The notes beneath the pieces are model-generated. The model was not told where the DNA came from and made no database searches. It worked only from the letters and a program-made list of their open reading frames with translations. Below, in pieces: positions 5,777 to 14,361 of a stretch of DNA of 64,000 nt. The translations under genes were made by a program, and so were the position numbers. Within the stretch, counting starts at the first letter, position 1. The number at the start of each line of letters is the position of its first letter. Origin of the DNA: Iodobacter arcticus (GTDB taxonomy: Bacteria > Pseudomonadota > Gammaproteobacteria > Burkholderiales > Chitinibacteraceae). The stretch is taken from NCBI RefSeq assembly GCF_042664895.1, contig NZ_JBHTBQ010000035.1, forward strand, positions 1 through 64,000. The letters are read 5' to 3'.

Positions 5777-8452
5777 TTATCTTAAATCTGCACTTTCAAA
5801 CACAGGTGGCGTACCCAATGGCAGAGTGAATTCAAATTCTGCACCGTGTGGGTCTAAATTTCGGGCGCTGATTTGCCCGCCGTGGGCGTAGATAATGCTG
5901 CGGCAAATGGCGAGGCCCAGTCCTACGCCGGGTGCGCCGGATTCGGTTGTGCCTCGGGTAAATTTATCGAATAAACGCGTGCCTTCTGGTAAGCCAGGGC
6001 CGTTATCGCTGACGGCGATGCGGGCCATTACGCCGTCTTTTTTTGCAGAGATCGTCATGATACTGCCAGCCGGGGTATATTTAGCAGCGTTTTCGAGTAA
6101 ATTAACCAGCACACGTTCCATCAGCACGGCATCGTATTCGAGCATAGGTAAATCAGCGGGTAGATCGACTCTAACCTGATGCGCAGTCAGGCTAGCCCCT
6201 GCTACCCTGACTGCACTCCCCACGGACTCCTCTAAAAACTGCCATTCTTTATTAGGCTTTACCCCCGATTGCAGCTTGGCCATATCCAGCAGATTGCTGA
6301 CCATATGATTCATACGCATCGCTTCTTTTTGCAAGCTTTGCGAAATCTGTCTGAATTCGCTAGGCAGCTCGTCTTTATCTAGCAAGCTGGCAAGGCCAAC
6401 CAGTGTGGTCAGCGGCGTACGTAAATCGTGAGAGACCGCCGACAAGACGCCATTGCGCAAACGCTCAGATTCCATTACCACAATCGCATCCTGCGCCACT
6501 TCCACGTAATGCACTCGCTCTAGTGCCAGTGCAATTTGGCTGGCGGCGCTTTCTAACAAACGCTGCTGCTCAGGCAGAAACACATGTTGGCTATCGCTTG
6601 GCAAAACAGCCAGCACACCACGGGTGCGCATCGGGGCTTTGAGCGGAATATAAAGTAAGGGCGCGGCGGGCAAGGTATGTGTGCCAAGGCCTGCGGGCTG
6701 CTGATAATCATAAACCCATTGGGCAATGCCTAAATCAGCACTAGCATGCTCGTGCGAGGCGCGGACTTTTTCTTCACTATCGGGAATAAACAAGAGGGTT
6801 TGCGATTGAAACAGGCCGTCCAGATGGCGCACGCTCATTTCTACAATTTGTGTGGCGGTGAGCGCGCCCGATAACTCCCGCCCTAGCTCGTACAAAGCCC
6901 GCGTGCGGCGCTCACGATAGGTGGCCACGCTAGCCTCAAAGCGTAATCTAGAAGTCAGATGACTAATAATCAGCGCCACCGATAACATCACGGCAAACGT
7001 CAGCAAATATTGGGTATCTGACACGGTAAATGACATGCGTGGCGCAACAAAAAAGAAATCAAACGCCGCCACCGACAACAGCGAGGACGCAACCCCGGCA
7101 CCGCGTCCATAGCGCACAGAAACCAGCACCACAACCAGCAAGTACAACATCACCACATTGGCGGGATCAAAAAATTGCAGCAGTCCCGCACTCAGCACCG
7201 TAATTAACGCTGCCCCACCGAGTGCAGCAAAATAGCCATGTCGCTGGCGCTTAGGGCTTGCCTCGTCAAACAACAGACTATTAGGCTTCTCATCGCTAGG
7301 CGGTGCTTCGCTCTCATCGTGCGCCACCACGTAAACATCGACATCGCTGGCTTTATCAATCAGCTGCTCAGATAAAGGCCGCCGCCACAGGCGTGACCAG
7401 TGATTGCGCTGAGACTTACCCACCACCATTTTGGATACATTACGGCTGCGCGCAAAGGCCAGCAAGGTATCTGCCAGATCCACCCCCGCCAACACGCTGG
7501 TTTCAGCTCCTAAATCTTGCGCCAGCTTTAGCGTTTTTAACACCTGCTTACGCGTCGCCTCGCCTTGGCGCTGCAATTCCGGCGTTTCTACATAGACCAC
7601 CAAGCAATCTGCATGCAAGCTTGCCGCCAAGCGACACGCATTGCGGATCAGCTTTTCTCCGCCTGAATAGGGACCAATGCTGATCAGCAAACGCTCGTGT
7701 GCTTGCCAGACAGGCACAATAGACTGATCGGCGCGGTAAGCGCGCATTTGCGCGTCCACTCGATCAGCCGTGCGGCGCAAGGCCAGCTCGCGCAGCGCCA
7801 GCAAATTGCCTTTGCGAAAGAAATTCTGACTAGCCCGCGTGGCCTGCTCTGGCCGGTAAACCTTGCCCTCGGCCAAGCGCAGGAGTAATTCATCGGGCGG
7901 CAAATCGACCAAGGTGACTTCATTGGCGGCATCAAACACATGATCCGGCAGCGTTTCGCGCACCACAATGCCAGTAATCTGCCCCACCACATCGTTTAAG
8001 CGCTCTAAATGCTGCACATTCAGCGAGGTATAAACATCAATCCCCGCCACCAGCAGCTCTTCCACATCCTGCCAGCGCTTAGGGTGGCGCGAGCCAGCCA
8101 CATTGGAATGCGCTAGCTCGTCGATCAAAATTAGCGGCGGCTTGATCATTAGCGCTGCATCCAGATCAAACTCGGGCAGGATCTGGCCGCGATGCTCAAT
8201 CTTGGCCGATGGCAAGACTTTTAATCCAATCAGCTGAGTCGCTGTTTCACTGCGCCCGTGCGTTTCCACCACGCCCACTAACACATCCACACCCAAACGC
8301 TGCTGCACATGGCCCGCTGCCAACATGGCGTAAGTCTTGCCCACGCCTGCGCAAGCGCCAAAGAAAATCTTCAAACGCCCACGAGCAGCTTGCTCATCGG
8401 TCCGTTTGATTTTATCGAGCAGGGAATCGGGGTCGGGACGGGTATCGGTCAT
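5777..8452 (-). CDS. kdpD: KdpD, K+/turgor sensor histidine kinase
   Basis: An 891-aa protein counted from the ATG at 8452 (MTDTRPDPDSLL). The frame stays open to 8605, but that stretch is intergenic repeat DNA, and E. coli KdpD has almost the same length as the version chosen here. Domains in order: the KdpD N-terminal domain with Walker A GACAGVGKT (32-40) and DELAHSN; a universal-stress-like domain (about 240-370); four transmembrane helices (about 420-520); a GAF-like region; HisKA with the phosphoacceptor His in SAVSHDLRTPL; and a HATPase domain with DNGPGLPEG and GVGLGLAIC. It phosphorylates KdpE. It is separated from kdpC by 415 bp of repeats, so the DE pair may have its own promoter there. 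Confidence 0.95.
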   Translation of the reverse strand: MTDTRPDPDSLLDKIKRTDEQAARGRLKIFFGACAGVGKTYAMLAAGHVQQRLGVDVLVGVVETHGRSETATQLIGLKVLPSAKIEHRGQILPEFDLDAALMIKPPLILIDELAHSNVAGSRHPKRWQDVEELLVAGIDVYTSLNVQHLERLNDVVGQITGIVVRETLPDHVFDAANEVTLVDLPPDELLLRLAEGKVYRPEQATRASQNFFRKGNLLALRELALRRTADRVDAQMRAYRADQSIVPVWQAHERLLISIGPYSGGEKLIRNACRLAASLHADCLVVYVETPELQRQGEATRKQVLKTLKLAQDLGAETSVLAGVDLADTLLAFARSRNVSKMVVGKSQRNHWSRLWRRPLSEQLIDKASDVDVYVVAHDESEAPPSDEKPNSLLFDEASPKRQRHGYFAALGGAALITVLSAGLLQFFDPANVVMLYLLVVVLVSVRYGRGAGVASSLLSVAAFDFFFVAPRMSFTVSDTQYLLTFAVMLSVALIISHLTSRLRFEASVATYRERRTRALYELGRELSGALTATQIVEMSVRHLDGLFQSQTLLFIPDSEEKVRASHEHASADLGIAQWVYDYQQPAGLGTHTLPAAPLLYIPLKAPMRTRGVLAVLPSDSQHVFLPEQQRLLESAASQIALALERVHYVEVAQDAIVVMESERLRNGVLSAVSHDLRTPLTTLVGLASLLDKDELPSEFRQISQSLQKEAMRMNHMVSNLLDMAKLQSGVKPNKEWQFLEESVGSAVRVAGASLTAHQVRVDLPADLPMLEYDAVLMERVLVNLLENAAKYTPAGSIMTISAKKDGVMARIAVSDNGPGLPEGTRLFDKFTRGTTESGAPGVGLGLAICRSIIYAHGGQISARNLDPHGAEFEFTLPLGTPPVFESADLR

Positions 8453-8867
8453 TGCGGGCTTAATTTGTAAGAAGTGATCAGTTAAAAACCTAAGGTCTGT
8501 AGACACAGAGGACGGGGAGAACACCGAGACCACGGAGAAAACCCTCAAAGGGCGTATTCGACGCGAAGCGGCAATACGCCAGATGGGGAGGTTTATCCGC
8601 AGCAATGGCTACGCCCTATGAATAAGGTTTCGTAGGGCGGGTGAAACCCGCCGGGTTTGGCATAAAACACTGCGAAAACGGCGAGCTTCACCCGCCCTAC
8701 AATTTCTTTACGAAGACACAGCTCCACACAGCTCACCTTTCTTTTCGTCTTTCTCTATGTGCTCTGTGTTCTCATTTAGCCCGTAGGGCGTATTCGACGC
8801 GCAGCGGCAATACGCCAATTGATCCGGCGCAATGCCAAGGTGATTGCACCCTACGCAAGTAGTTTGA
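8453..8867. repeat. kdpC-kdpD gap filled with dispersed repeats
   Basis: This 415-bp gap holds a family-B half element (8489-8545), a family-A palindrome (8631-8700), another family-B block (about 8740-8775), and two direct copies of a block starting AGGGCGTATTCGACGCG and ending GGCAATACGCC (8549-8580 and 8785-8816, one base different). No gene is supported; the small ORFs here are read through repeat DNA. Confidence 0.75.
8631..8700. repeat. Dispersed palindrome family A
   Basis: CGTAGGGCGGGTGAAACCCG at the left end faces CTTCACCCGCCCTAC at the right, with a longer and diverged centre than other copies. Confidence 0.75.
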
Positions 8868-9452
8868 CTACTTCGCCAATGGATATTGCTCATCCAATGC
8901 GATATTTAACTTCAGCACATTGACGCGTGGCTCGCCGAACAAGCCAAACTGACGGCCTTCGGTGTTTTCTTCCACTAGTTTACCCACTTTGTCGCTAGAT
9001 AGCTTACGCTCAACCGACACACGCTCTAATTGATAACGGGCCGCGGCGACGCTGATGTGTGGATCAAGGCCACTGCCTGAGGCGGTAACCAGATCAACGG
9101 GGATGGCTCCGGCTTGATTGGGGTGGGCTTTTTTCAAGGCTTCTACTCGCGCTTTTATGGCATCAAGCAAGGCGGGGTTAGTTGGGCCAAGGTTAGAGCC
9201 ACCCGAACCACCCGCGTTATAAGCCATCGGGCCTGTTGCCGATGGGCGGCCCCAGAAATATTGCGGCTCGCTAAAATTCTGACCAATCAGGTTGGAGCCA
9301 ACGACTTTGCCCTGCAATTGAATCAGGCTGCCATTGGCTTGCTCCGGCATGGTGACTTGCGAAATGCCGGTGACCAACAGTGGGTAAGCCAAGCCTGTCA
9401 CAACAGAAAGCAGTGCAAAAATAACCAGAGCGGGTCTTAATTGGGTATTCAT
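8868..9452 (-). CDS. kdpC: KdpC, subunit of the K+-transporting ATPase
   Basis: A 194-aa protein counted from the ATG at 9452, which has an AAAGGA ribosome-binding site just upstream; the frame is open to 9530 but without support. One N-terminal membrane helix (PALVIFALLSVVTGLAYPLL) is followed by a periplasmic domain with the family motifs GSNLIGQNFSEPQYFWGRPS, SGGSNLGPTNP, and SGLDPHIS with AARYQLERV. KdpC assembles with KdpA and KdpB and raises nucleotide or K+ affinity of the complex. An unusual extra gene (9539-9802) lies between it and kdpB. Confidence 0.95.
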   Translation of the reverse strand: MNTQLRPALVIFALLSVVTGLAYPLLVTGISQVTMPEQANGSLIQLQGKVVGSNLIGQNFSEPQYFWGRPSATGPMAYNAGGSGGSNLGPTNPALLDAIKARVEALKKAHPNQAGAIPVDLVTASGSGLDPHISVAAARYQLERVSVERKLSSDKVGKLVEENTEGRQFGLFGEPRVNVLKLNIALDEQYPLAK

Positions 9453-9538
9453 TTTCAAATCCTTTGTGCTTGCCCCAAGGCTTGCTTCAAGAGGTGAATC
9501 TATCAATAAAGTGGCAAGCGCATCGCGCATTCACCACA

Positions 9539-9802
9539 TCAAACTTCACTACGCCACAACACGGTTTTGCAGCAGCGACAGAGGGTTTTACAGCGCACGG
9601 CGTATAGATGATCTTTGGTCAAAGGGTAGAAGGTGCCGCAGCGATAGCAGCCCACCTCTCCTTCCCCATTGCAAGCATCATGTTTTGCCAGATACTCGTT
9701 AAGCGTGGGTGAGCGCCGCCAAAACCAATGGCTGCAACGCCACACCGCATACGCTAACCCCATCATGAAAACAATCAGTAATAAGTTTCCAATCATATCC
9801 AT
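9539..9802 (-). CDS. Small membrane protein with zinc-ribbon-like cysteines, inside the kdp operon
   Basis: An 87-aa protein. One N-terminal membrane helix (GNLLLIVFMMGLAYAVW) is followed by a basic WFWRRSP and a cytoplasmic-type tail with CYRCG and, about 20 residues later, CKTLCRCCKT ending VLWRSEV. The paired cysteines resemble a zinc ribbon. It lies between kdpB (stop 45 bp upstream) and kdpC on the same strand, so it is probably co-expressed. kdpB and kdpC are normally adjacent, so this is an insertion into a conserved operon. I do not recognise a named family. A role in assembly or metal/redox sensing would be a guess. Confidence 0.65.
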   Translation of the reverse strand: MDMIGNLLLIVFMMGLAYAVWRCSHWFWRRSPTLNEYLAKHDACNGEGEVGCYRCGTFYPLTKDHLYAVRCKTLCRCCKTVLWRSEV

Positions 9803-9819
9803 ACGCGTGCCCCGTCATC

Positions 9820-9837
9820 ATCCGGCCTAGGCCGGAT
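9820..9837. repeat. Perfect 18-bp palindrome between kdpB and the 87-aa gene
   Basis: ATCCGGCCTAGGCCGGAT reads identically on both strands. It sits 9 bp past the kdpB stop. It has no loop and no T-run, so it is more like a two-fold protein site or an RNA-processing hairpin than a terminator. Confidence 0.5.
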
Positions 9838-9846
9838 CGCAATCGC

Positions 9847-11994
9847 TTAAACCAAGCCCATCGCACCCAATGCCATATCAATGATTTTAATCCCGGCAAA
9901 AGGCACTAATAAGCCACCCAAACCGTAAATCAATAAATTATTGCGCAGTAATTGTGCGGCAGCTTGGGGGCGGTATTTCACGCCTTTTAATGCCAAAGGA
10001 ATTAAAAACATAATAATTAAGGCATTAAAAATCACCGCCGACATCACGGCTGAATTAGGGCTATTTAATCCCATTACATTTAAAGCGCCCAATTGCGGAT
10101 AAGTCGATACAAAGGCGGCCGGAATAATGGCAAAGTATTTCGCCACATCGTTGGCAATACTAAAAGTGGTTAATGAGCCGCGTGTCATCAGCATTTGCTT
10201 GCCGATCTCTACAATCTCAATCAACTTGGTGGGGTTAGAATCCAGATCCACCATATTGCCGGCTTCTTTAGCCGCTTGCGTACCGGTATTCATGGCAACG
10301 GCCACATCCGCTTGCGCCAGCGCAGGGGCATCATTGGTGCCATCCCCCGTCATCGCCACCAATTTGCCTTCTGCTTGATACTGGCGAATCATGGCGAGTT
10401 TGGCTTCTGGCGTGGCTTCGGCCAAGAAATCATCTACACCGGCTTCGGCCGCAATCGCCGCAGCGGTCAGCGGGTTGTCACCCGTGATCATGATGGTTTT
10501 AATCCCCATCTGGCGCAGCTCGGCAAAACGCTCTTTAATCCCGCCTTTTACGATGTCTTTTAGCTCAATCACGCCCATCACCTTAGGGCCATCGCTCACC
10601 AGCAAGGGGGTTGAGCCACGACGGGCGATTTCGTCAGCGATTTTGCCTACGGCCTCAGGGAACACACCCCCCATATTGGCTACATGTTTTTTAATTGCGT
10701 CGATGGCACCTTTGCGAATTAAACGATCGTCGTAATTCACACCGCTCATACGGGTTTGTGCGGTAAACGGTACAAACTCAACCGCGTGGCTTAAGAGCGG
10801 GCGCTCACGCAGATTAAATTTTTGCTTAGCCAGCACCACAATACTGCGCCCTTCTGGGGTTTCATCCGCAAGCGATGCCAATTGCGCGGCATCCGCCAGC
10901 TCTTCCATCGTCACGCCTGGCGCAGGTACAAAAGCAGAAGCTTGGCGATTACCCAATGTGATGGTGCCGGTTTTATCCAGCATCAACACATCCACGTCCC
11001 CTGCCGCTTCAACTGCACGGCCTGATGTGGCAATCACATTGGCTTGCATCATACGGCTCATGCCTGCCACGCCAATGGCAGACAACAACGCACCAATTGT
11101 GGTTGGAATCAAACATACCAGTAAGGCAATCAAGGCAGTAATGGTAATCGGCGAACCTGCTTTGCTTGCTTCTACGCTAAACATAGAGAAAGGCAGCAGC
11201 GTAATCGTCACCACCATAAACACGATGGTTAAAGCCACCAGCAAAATCGTCAATGCGATTTCATTCGGTGTTTTCTGGCGTTTTGCGCCTTCCACCATCG
11301 CAATCATGCGGTCTAAAAAGGCTTCTCCCGGATTCACACTCACCCGTATCACAATCCAATCGGATAAGACCCGTGTGCCTCCCGTAACCGCCGTAAAATC
11401 GCCGCCCGATTCACGAATCACCGGTGCAGATTCACCCGTAATCGCCGATTCATCCACCGAGGCCACGCCTTCGATCACTTCACCGTCTGCAGGTACTACA
11501 TCACCGGCTTCCACCAGAATGTAATCACCCTTACGCAGGCTGGCGCTATCCGCAATGGATTTGCCATATTTACGCCCCGGGCCAGACAGCTTTTTGGCGA
11601 TGACATTTTTCTTGGTGTTCCGCAAAGACGCAGCCTGCGCTTTGCTGCGCCCCTCTGCCAAGCTTTCGGCAAAGTTAGCAAACAGCACGGTAAACCACAG
11701 CCATGCGGTTACCCCGGCAATAAAGCTAAGCGCGGCTTCACCGTGCCCTGCCAGGGCTTGAATCAGCAGCAAGGTGCTTAAAATACTGCCCACATACACC
11801 ACAAACATCACTGGGTTTTTAAGCTGGGTTTTAGGCGCTAACTTTTTAAACGAATCAATAATCGCCGGCTGAATCAGCTGCGGATCAAGTAAAGAAAGTT
11901 TTTTATTAGCACTAGGCACATTGTGTACCGCCACAGCAGCAGCCGGTATAGGCGCTGCGGCGGGCTTAGTACGATTCACATCTGTAGTATTCAT
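9847..11994 (-). CDS. kdpB: KdpB, P-type ATPase catalytic subunit
   Basis: A 715-aa protein. It has the phosphorylation motif LDKTGTITLG, the actuator motif AITGESAPV, the nucleotide-binding SLADETPEGRSIVVLAKQK, and the hinge motif MTGDGTNDAPALAQADVAVAMN, with seven predicted membrane segments including FSIANDVAKYFAI. KdpB hydrolyses ATP to drive K+ uptake through KdpA. The first ~30 residues are Ala/Pro-rich and longer than in E. coli. It is separated from kdpA by 122 bp containing a family-A palindrome, where most kdp operons have almost no spacer. Confidence 0.97.
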   Translation of the reverse strand: MNTTDVNRTKPAAAPIPAAAVAVHNVPSANKKLSLLDPQLIQPAIIDSFKKLAPKTQLKNPVMFVVYVGSILSTLLLIQALAGHGEAALSFIAGVTAWLWFTVLFANFAESLAEGRSKAQAASLRNTKKNVIAKKLSGPGRKYGKSIADSASLRKGDYILVEAGDVVPADGEVIEGVASVDESAITGESAPVIRESGGDFTAVTGGTRVLSDWIVIRVSVNPGEAFLDRMIAMVEGAKRQKTPNEIALTILLVALTIVFMVVTITLLPFSMFSVEASKAGSPITITALIALLVCLIPTTIGALLSAIGVAGMSRMMQANVIATSGRAVEAAGDVDVLMLDKTGTITLGNRQASAFVPAPGVTMEELADAAQLASLADETPEGRSIVVLAKQKFNLRERPLLSHAVEFVPFTAQTRMSGVNYDDRLIRKGAIDAIKKHVANMGGVFPEAVGKIADEIARRGSTPLLVSDGPKVMGVIELKDIVKGGIKERFAELRQMGIKTIMITGDNPLTAAAIAAEAGVDDFLAEATPEAKLAMIRQYQAEGKLVAMTGDGTNDAPALAQADVAVAMNTGTQAAKEAGNMVDLDSNPTKLIEIVEIGKQMLMTRGSLTTFSIANDVAKYFAIIPAAFVSTYPQLGALNVMGLNSPNSAVMSAVIFNALIIMFLIPLALKGVKYRPQAAAQLLRNNLLIYGLGGLLVPFAGIKIIDMALGAMGLV

Positions 11995-12037
11995 CGCTTT
12001 TTACCAAAAGGAGTTGCAATGGTTTGATTGCATCATT

Positions 12038-12099
12038 CGTAGGGCGGGTGAAACCCGCGAGCAGTTCTAAATAAATACGCGGGTTGCACCCGCCCTACG
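12038..12099. repeat. Dispersed palindrome family A between kdpA and kdpB
   Basis: GTAGGGCGGGTGAAACCCGC and its inverted partner ending CCCGCCCTACG enclose a short AT-rich loop. Located upstream of kdpB inside the operon. Confidence 0.8.
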
Positions 12100-12116
12100 C
12101 AACATATTAAGAAGGA

Positions 12117-13928
12117 CTATTTAACCGGTGCAACCATCTGCAAATGCTCCGCCACAGGGCCCAGCGCAAGTGCGGGCACGTAGTTCAAAGCGCCCACCAA
12201 CATCACGGTTCCTACTAAAAGCACTACAAACAAAGGGCCATGCGTTGGCAGCGTGCCACCTGTAGCGCTGAGGCGTTTTTTAGCAGCTAAAGAGCCTGCC
12301 ATCGCCAACACCGGCACAATAATCAGGAAGCGGCCAAACCACATGGCGATACCCAGCATCACGTTATAAAACGGTGTGTTAGCAGAAAGGCCAGCGAAAG
12401 CACTGCCGTTATTATTTGCCGCCGAGGTAAAGGCGTAGAGCACTTCACTTAAGCCATGCGCGCCAGGGTTCAGAATTCCCACTTTGCCATCGGCCACCAT
12501 CAAGGCAATGGCCGTACCCACCAGCACCAGAATCGGCGTCACTAAGATCGTTAAAGCGCTCATCTTCATTTCAAAGATTTCGATCTTTTTGCCTAAGTAT
12601 TCAGGCGTGCGGCCCACCATCAGCCCTGCAATAAACACCGCCAGAATTGCAAACACCAGCATGCCGTAAAGGCCTGTACCCACACCACCAAACACCACCT
12701 CACCCAGCTGCATCAACGCGGTTGGGAATAAGCCACCCAGCGGGGTTAAGGAATCGTGCATGGCATTCACCGCACCGCAGGATGCCGATGTCGTCACCGC
12801 TACAAACAGCGCCGTAGCCGTAATCCCAAAGCGGGCTTCCTTGCCTTCCATATTGCCGCCAGCTTGCGTCGTGCTGACCATCTGATCCACGCCTAGGCTG
12901 CTTAAGCCCTTAGTGCCTACTTGCTCGGCATAAAACAACCCGCAGGTCATTGCCACAAAAATCACCGTCATGGCCGCAATAATCGCCCAGCCCTGACGCG
13001 CATCCCCCACCATCCGGCCAAATACAAAACACAAGGCTGCAGGAATAATGAAAATCGCTAACATTTGTAAGAAGTTACTAAATGGTGTTGGGTTTTCAAA
13101 AGGATGAGCGGAGTTAGCGTTAAAGAAACCGCCACCATTGGTGCCCAAAAGCTTAATCGCTTCTTGCGATGCAACCGGGCCCATCGCTAGGGTTTGCGTA
13201 TGGCTAACGATGTCTTCCATGACAGGCGCGCCCTTGGCATCTTTCACCACAAGGCCCTGGCTATCTTGTTTAGGCTGCTGAAACGTCACCGCCTGAACCG
13301 TTTGCACTTCCTTATAGCCATCCAGATTCTGAATCACGCCCTGCCCTACAAACAGCAAAGACCAGATCAAAGAAAGCGGCAGCAAGATATATAAAGTAAC
13401 CCGCGTTAGATCCACCCAGAAATTACCCACCGTACTGGCGCTATGCCGTGCAAAACCACGGATCAAGGCAATCACTACCGCAATACCCGTTGCCGCAGAA
13501 ACAAAGTTCTGTACGGTTAAACCCAGCATTTGCGTGAGGTAAGACATGGTGGTTTCGCCACCGTAGCCCTGCCAGTTGGTGTTGGCGACAAAGGAAATCG
13601 CGGTATTTAATGCAGAATCTGGGCTAACTGCCCCCAGCTCCTGAGGATTAAACGGCAAGCCACCTTGTAAACGCTGCAATGCATATAAAGCCACTGCACC
13701 GACAAAGTTGAATAGCAACAAGCCAAATGCGTAAGACTTCCAGCCGGTTTCTTGGCTTGAATTCACGCCAGCAAGCCGGTAAATCACACGCTCAACAGGC
13801 TTTAAAACCCGTAATGGCAGTGGAGTTTCGCCCTGCATCACTTTGTTGATCAAAATCGCCAGCGGCCACGACAACAATAATAAAACAGACAAAAACAGCC
13901 CCAACTGGAGCAAAGCATCGGTAGTCAT
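12117..13928 (-). CDS. kdpA: KdpA, K+-channel-like subunit
   Basis: A 603-aa polytopic protein (about 10 helices). Selectivity-filter loops are visible: LLGTNGGGFFNANSAHPFENP, SASCGAVNAMHDSLTPLGG and TSAANNNGSAFAGL. KdpA binds K+ and passes it to the membrane tunnel toward KdpB. Its start codon shares one base with the kdpF stop (TAATG), so translation is coupled. Length and motifs fit the family; an extended periplasmic loop around 190-240 (VQAVTFQQPKQDSQGLVVKD) is present, as in many betaproteobacterial homologues. Confidence 0.97.
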   Translation of the reverse strand: MTTDALLQLGLFLSVLLLLSWPLAILINKVMQGETPLPLRVLKPVERVIYRLAGVNSSQETGWKSYAFGLLLFNFVGAVALYALQRLQGGLPFNPQELGAVSPDSALNTAISFVANTNWQGYGGETTMSYLTQMLGLTVQNFVSAATGIAVVIALIRGFARHSASTVGNFWVDLTRVTLYILLPLSLIWSLLFVGQGVIQNLDGYKEVQTVQAVTFQQPKQDSQGLVVKDAKGAPVMEDIVSHTQTLAMGPVASQEAIKLLGTNGGGFFNANSAHPFENPTPFSNFLQMLAIFIIPAALCFVFGRMVGDARQGWAIIAAMTVIFVAMTCGLFYAEQVGTKGLSSLGVDQMVSTTQAGGNMEGKEARFGITATALFVAVTTSASCGAVNAMHDSLTPLGGLFPTALMQLGEVVFGGVGTGLYGMLVFAILAVFIAGLMVGRTPEYLGKKIEIFEMKMSALTILVTPILVLVGTAIALMVADGKVGILNPGAHGLSEVLYAFTSAANNNGSAFAGLSANTPFYNVMLGIAMWFGRFLIIVPVLAMAGSLAAKKRLSATGGTLPTHGPLFVVLLVGTVMLVGALNYVPALALGPVAEHLQMVAPVK

Positions 13929-14008
13929 TAAAAACGCTCCGGTTTAAACAGCGCGTAAAAAAGGTAAACAATTAAAACAGCGGCAACGACAGAAATCAGC
14001 ACAATCAT
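13928..14008 (-). CDS. kdpF: KdpF, small stabilising subunit
   Basis: A 26-aa peptide beginning MIVLISVVAAVLIVYLFYAL and ending FKPERF. A single membrane helix followed by the Lys-Pro-Glu-Arg-Phe tail is diagnostic of KdpF, which stabilises the KdpABC complex. Its stop overlaps the kdpA start by one base, and its start overlaps the stop of the 30-aa ORF upstream (ATGA). Confidence 0.92.
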   Translation of the reverse strand: MIVLISVVAAVLIVYLFYALFKPERF

Positions 14009-14097
14009 GATTCACCACCCAAATGGCTACACGCCAGCAAAAGCAAGACTGGGCAAGCCGCAAATACGCATAAAGCGCCTAAATAAATCACATCCAT
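14005..14097 (-). CDS. 30-aa membrane leader peptide of the kdp operon
   Basis: The sequence begins MDVIYLGALCVFAACPVLLL and ends ACSHLGGES, a single hydrophobic helix. Its TGA overlaps the kdpF ATG, so the ribosome would pass directly into kdpF and then kdpA. Small one-helix ORFs just before kdpF are seen in other proteobacterial kdp operons, but their role is unknown. The coding call rests on the exact overlap and the hydrophobicity; the ribosome-binding site (GAGTT) is weak. Confidence 0.6.
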   Translation of the reverse strand: MDVIYLGALCVFAACPVLLLLACSHLGGES

Positions 14098-14170
14098 GGG
14101 TAACTCTTATAAAGAAGAATCGACCCATGCACTTTATGGAAAACGGTGTAAAGACTTTGGTAAAAACAGA

Positions 14171-14195
14171 GCGGTGGGTATAAAGAAAGTATAAA
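14171..14195 (-). promoter_or_regulatory. KdpE-like operator upstream of kdp
   Basis: On the minus strand the site reads TTTATACTTTCTTTATACCC and then ACCGC. It closely resembles the E. coli KdpE site as I remember it (TTTATACTTTTTTTACACC). Two GTATAAAG units on the plus strand repeat at an 11-bp period, the spacing used by OmpR-class regulators. It lies 74 bp before the leader ORF. A matching -10/-35 pair is not obvious, as is usual for activated promoters. Confidence 0.65.
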
Positions 14196-14361
14196 GATTA
14201 TAAAAATAAAGACGCGGGGAGCGGGGGAAAGAGCCTGAAATCCGGGCCCTTTATGGCATAGAGGGTGCAGATAAGCACCTTTTATGAAAACACAAAAAAC
14301 TTTCGTGTGACCATTTACTTTCACACTAAAAAATCAAAAATCTGTTCAACTTACAACCACC

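Noticed and set aside
8453..8605. N-terminal extension of kdpD (51 residues)
   Set aside because: It is translated repeat DNA; the ATG at 8452 gives the normal family length.
14088..14324. A 78-aa minus-strand frame upstream of kdp
   Set aside because: It overlaps the KdpE-like site and the promoter region and is not protein-like; the 30-aa ORF in another frame fits the operon better.
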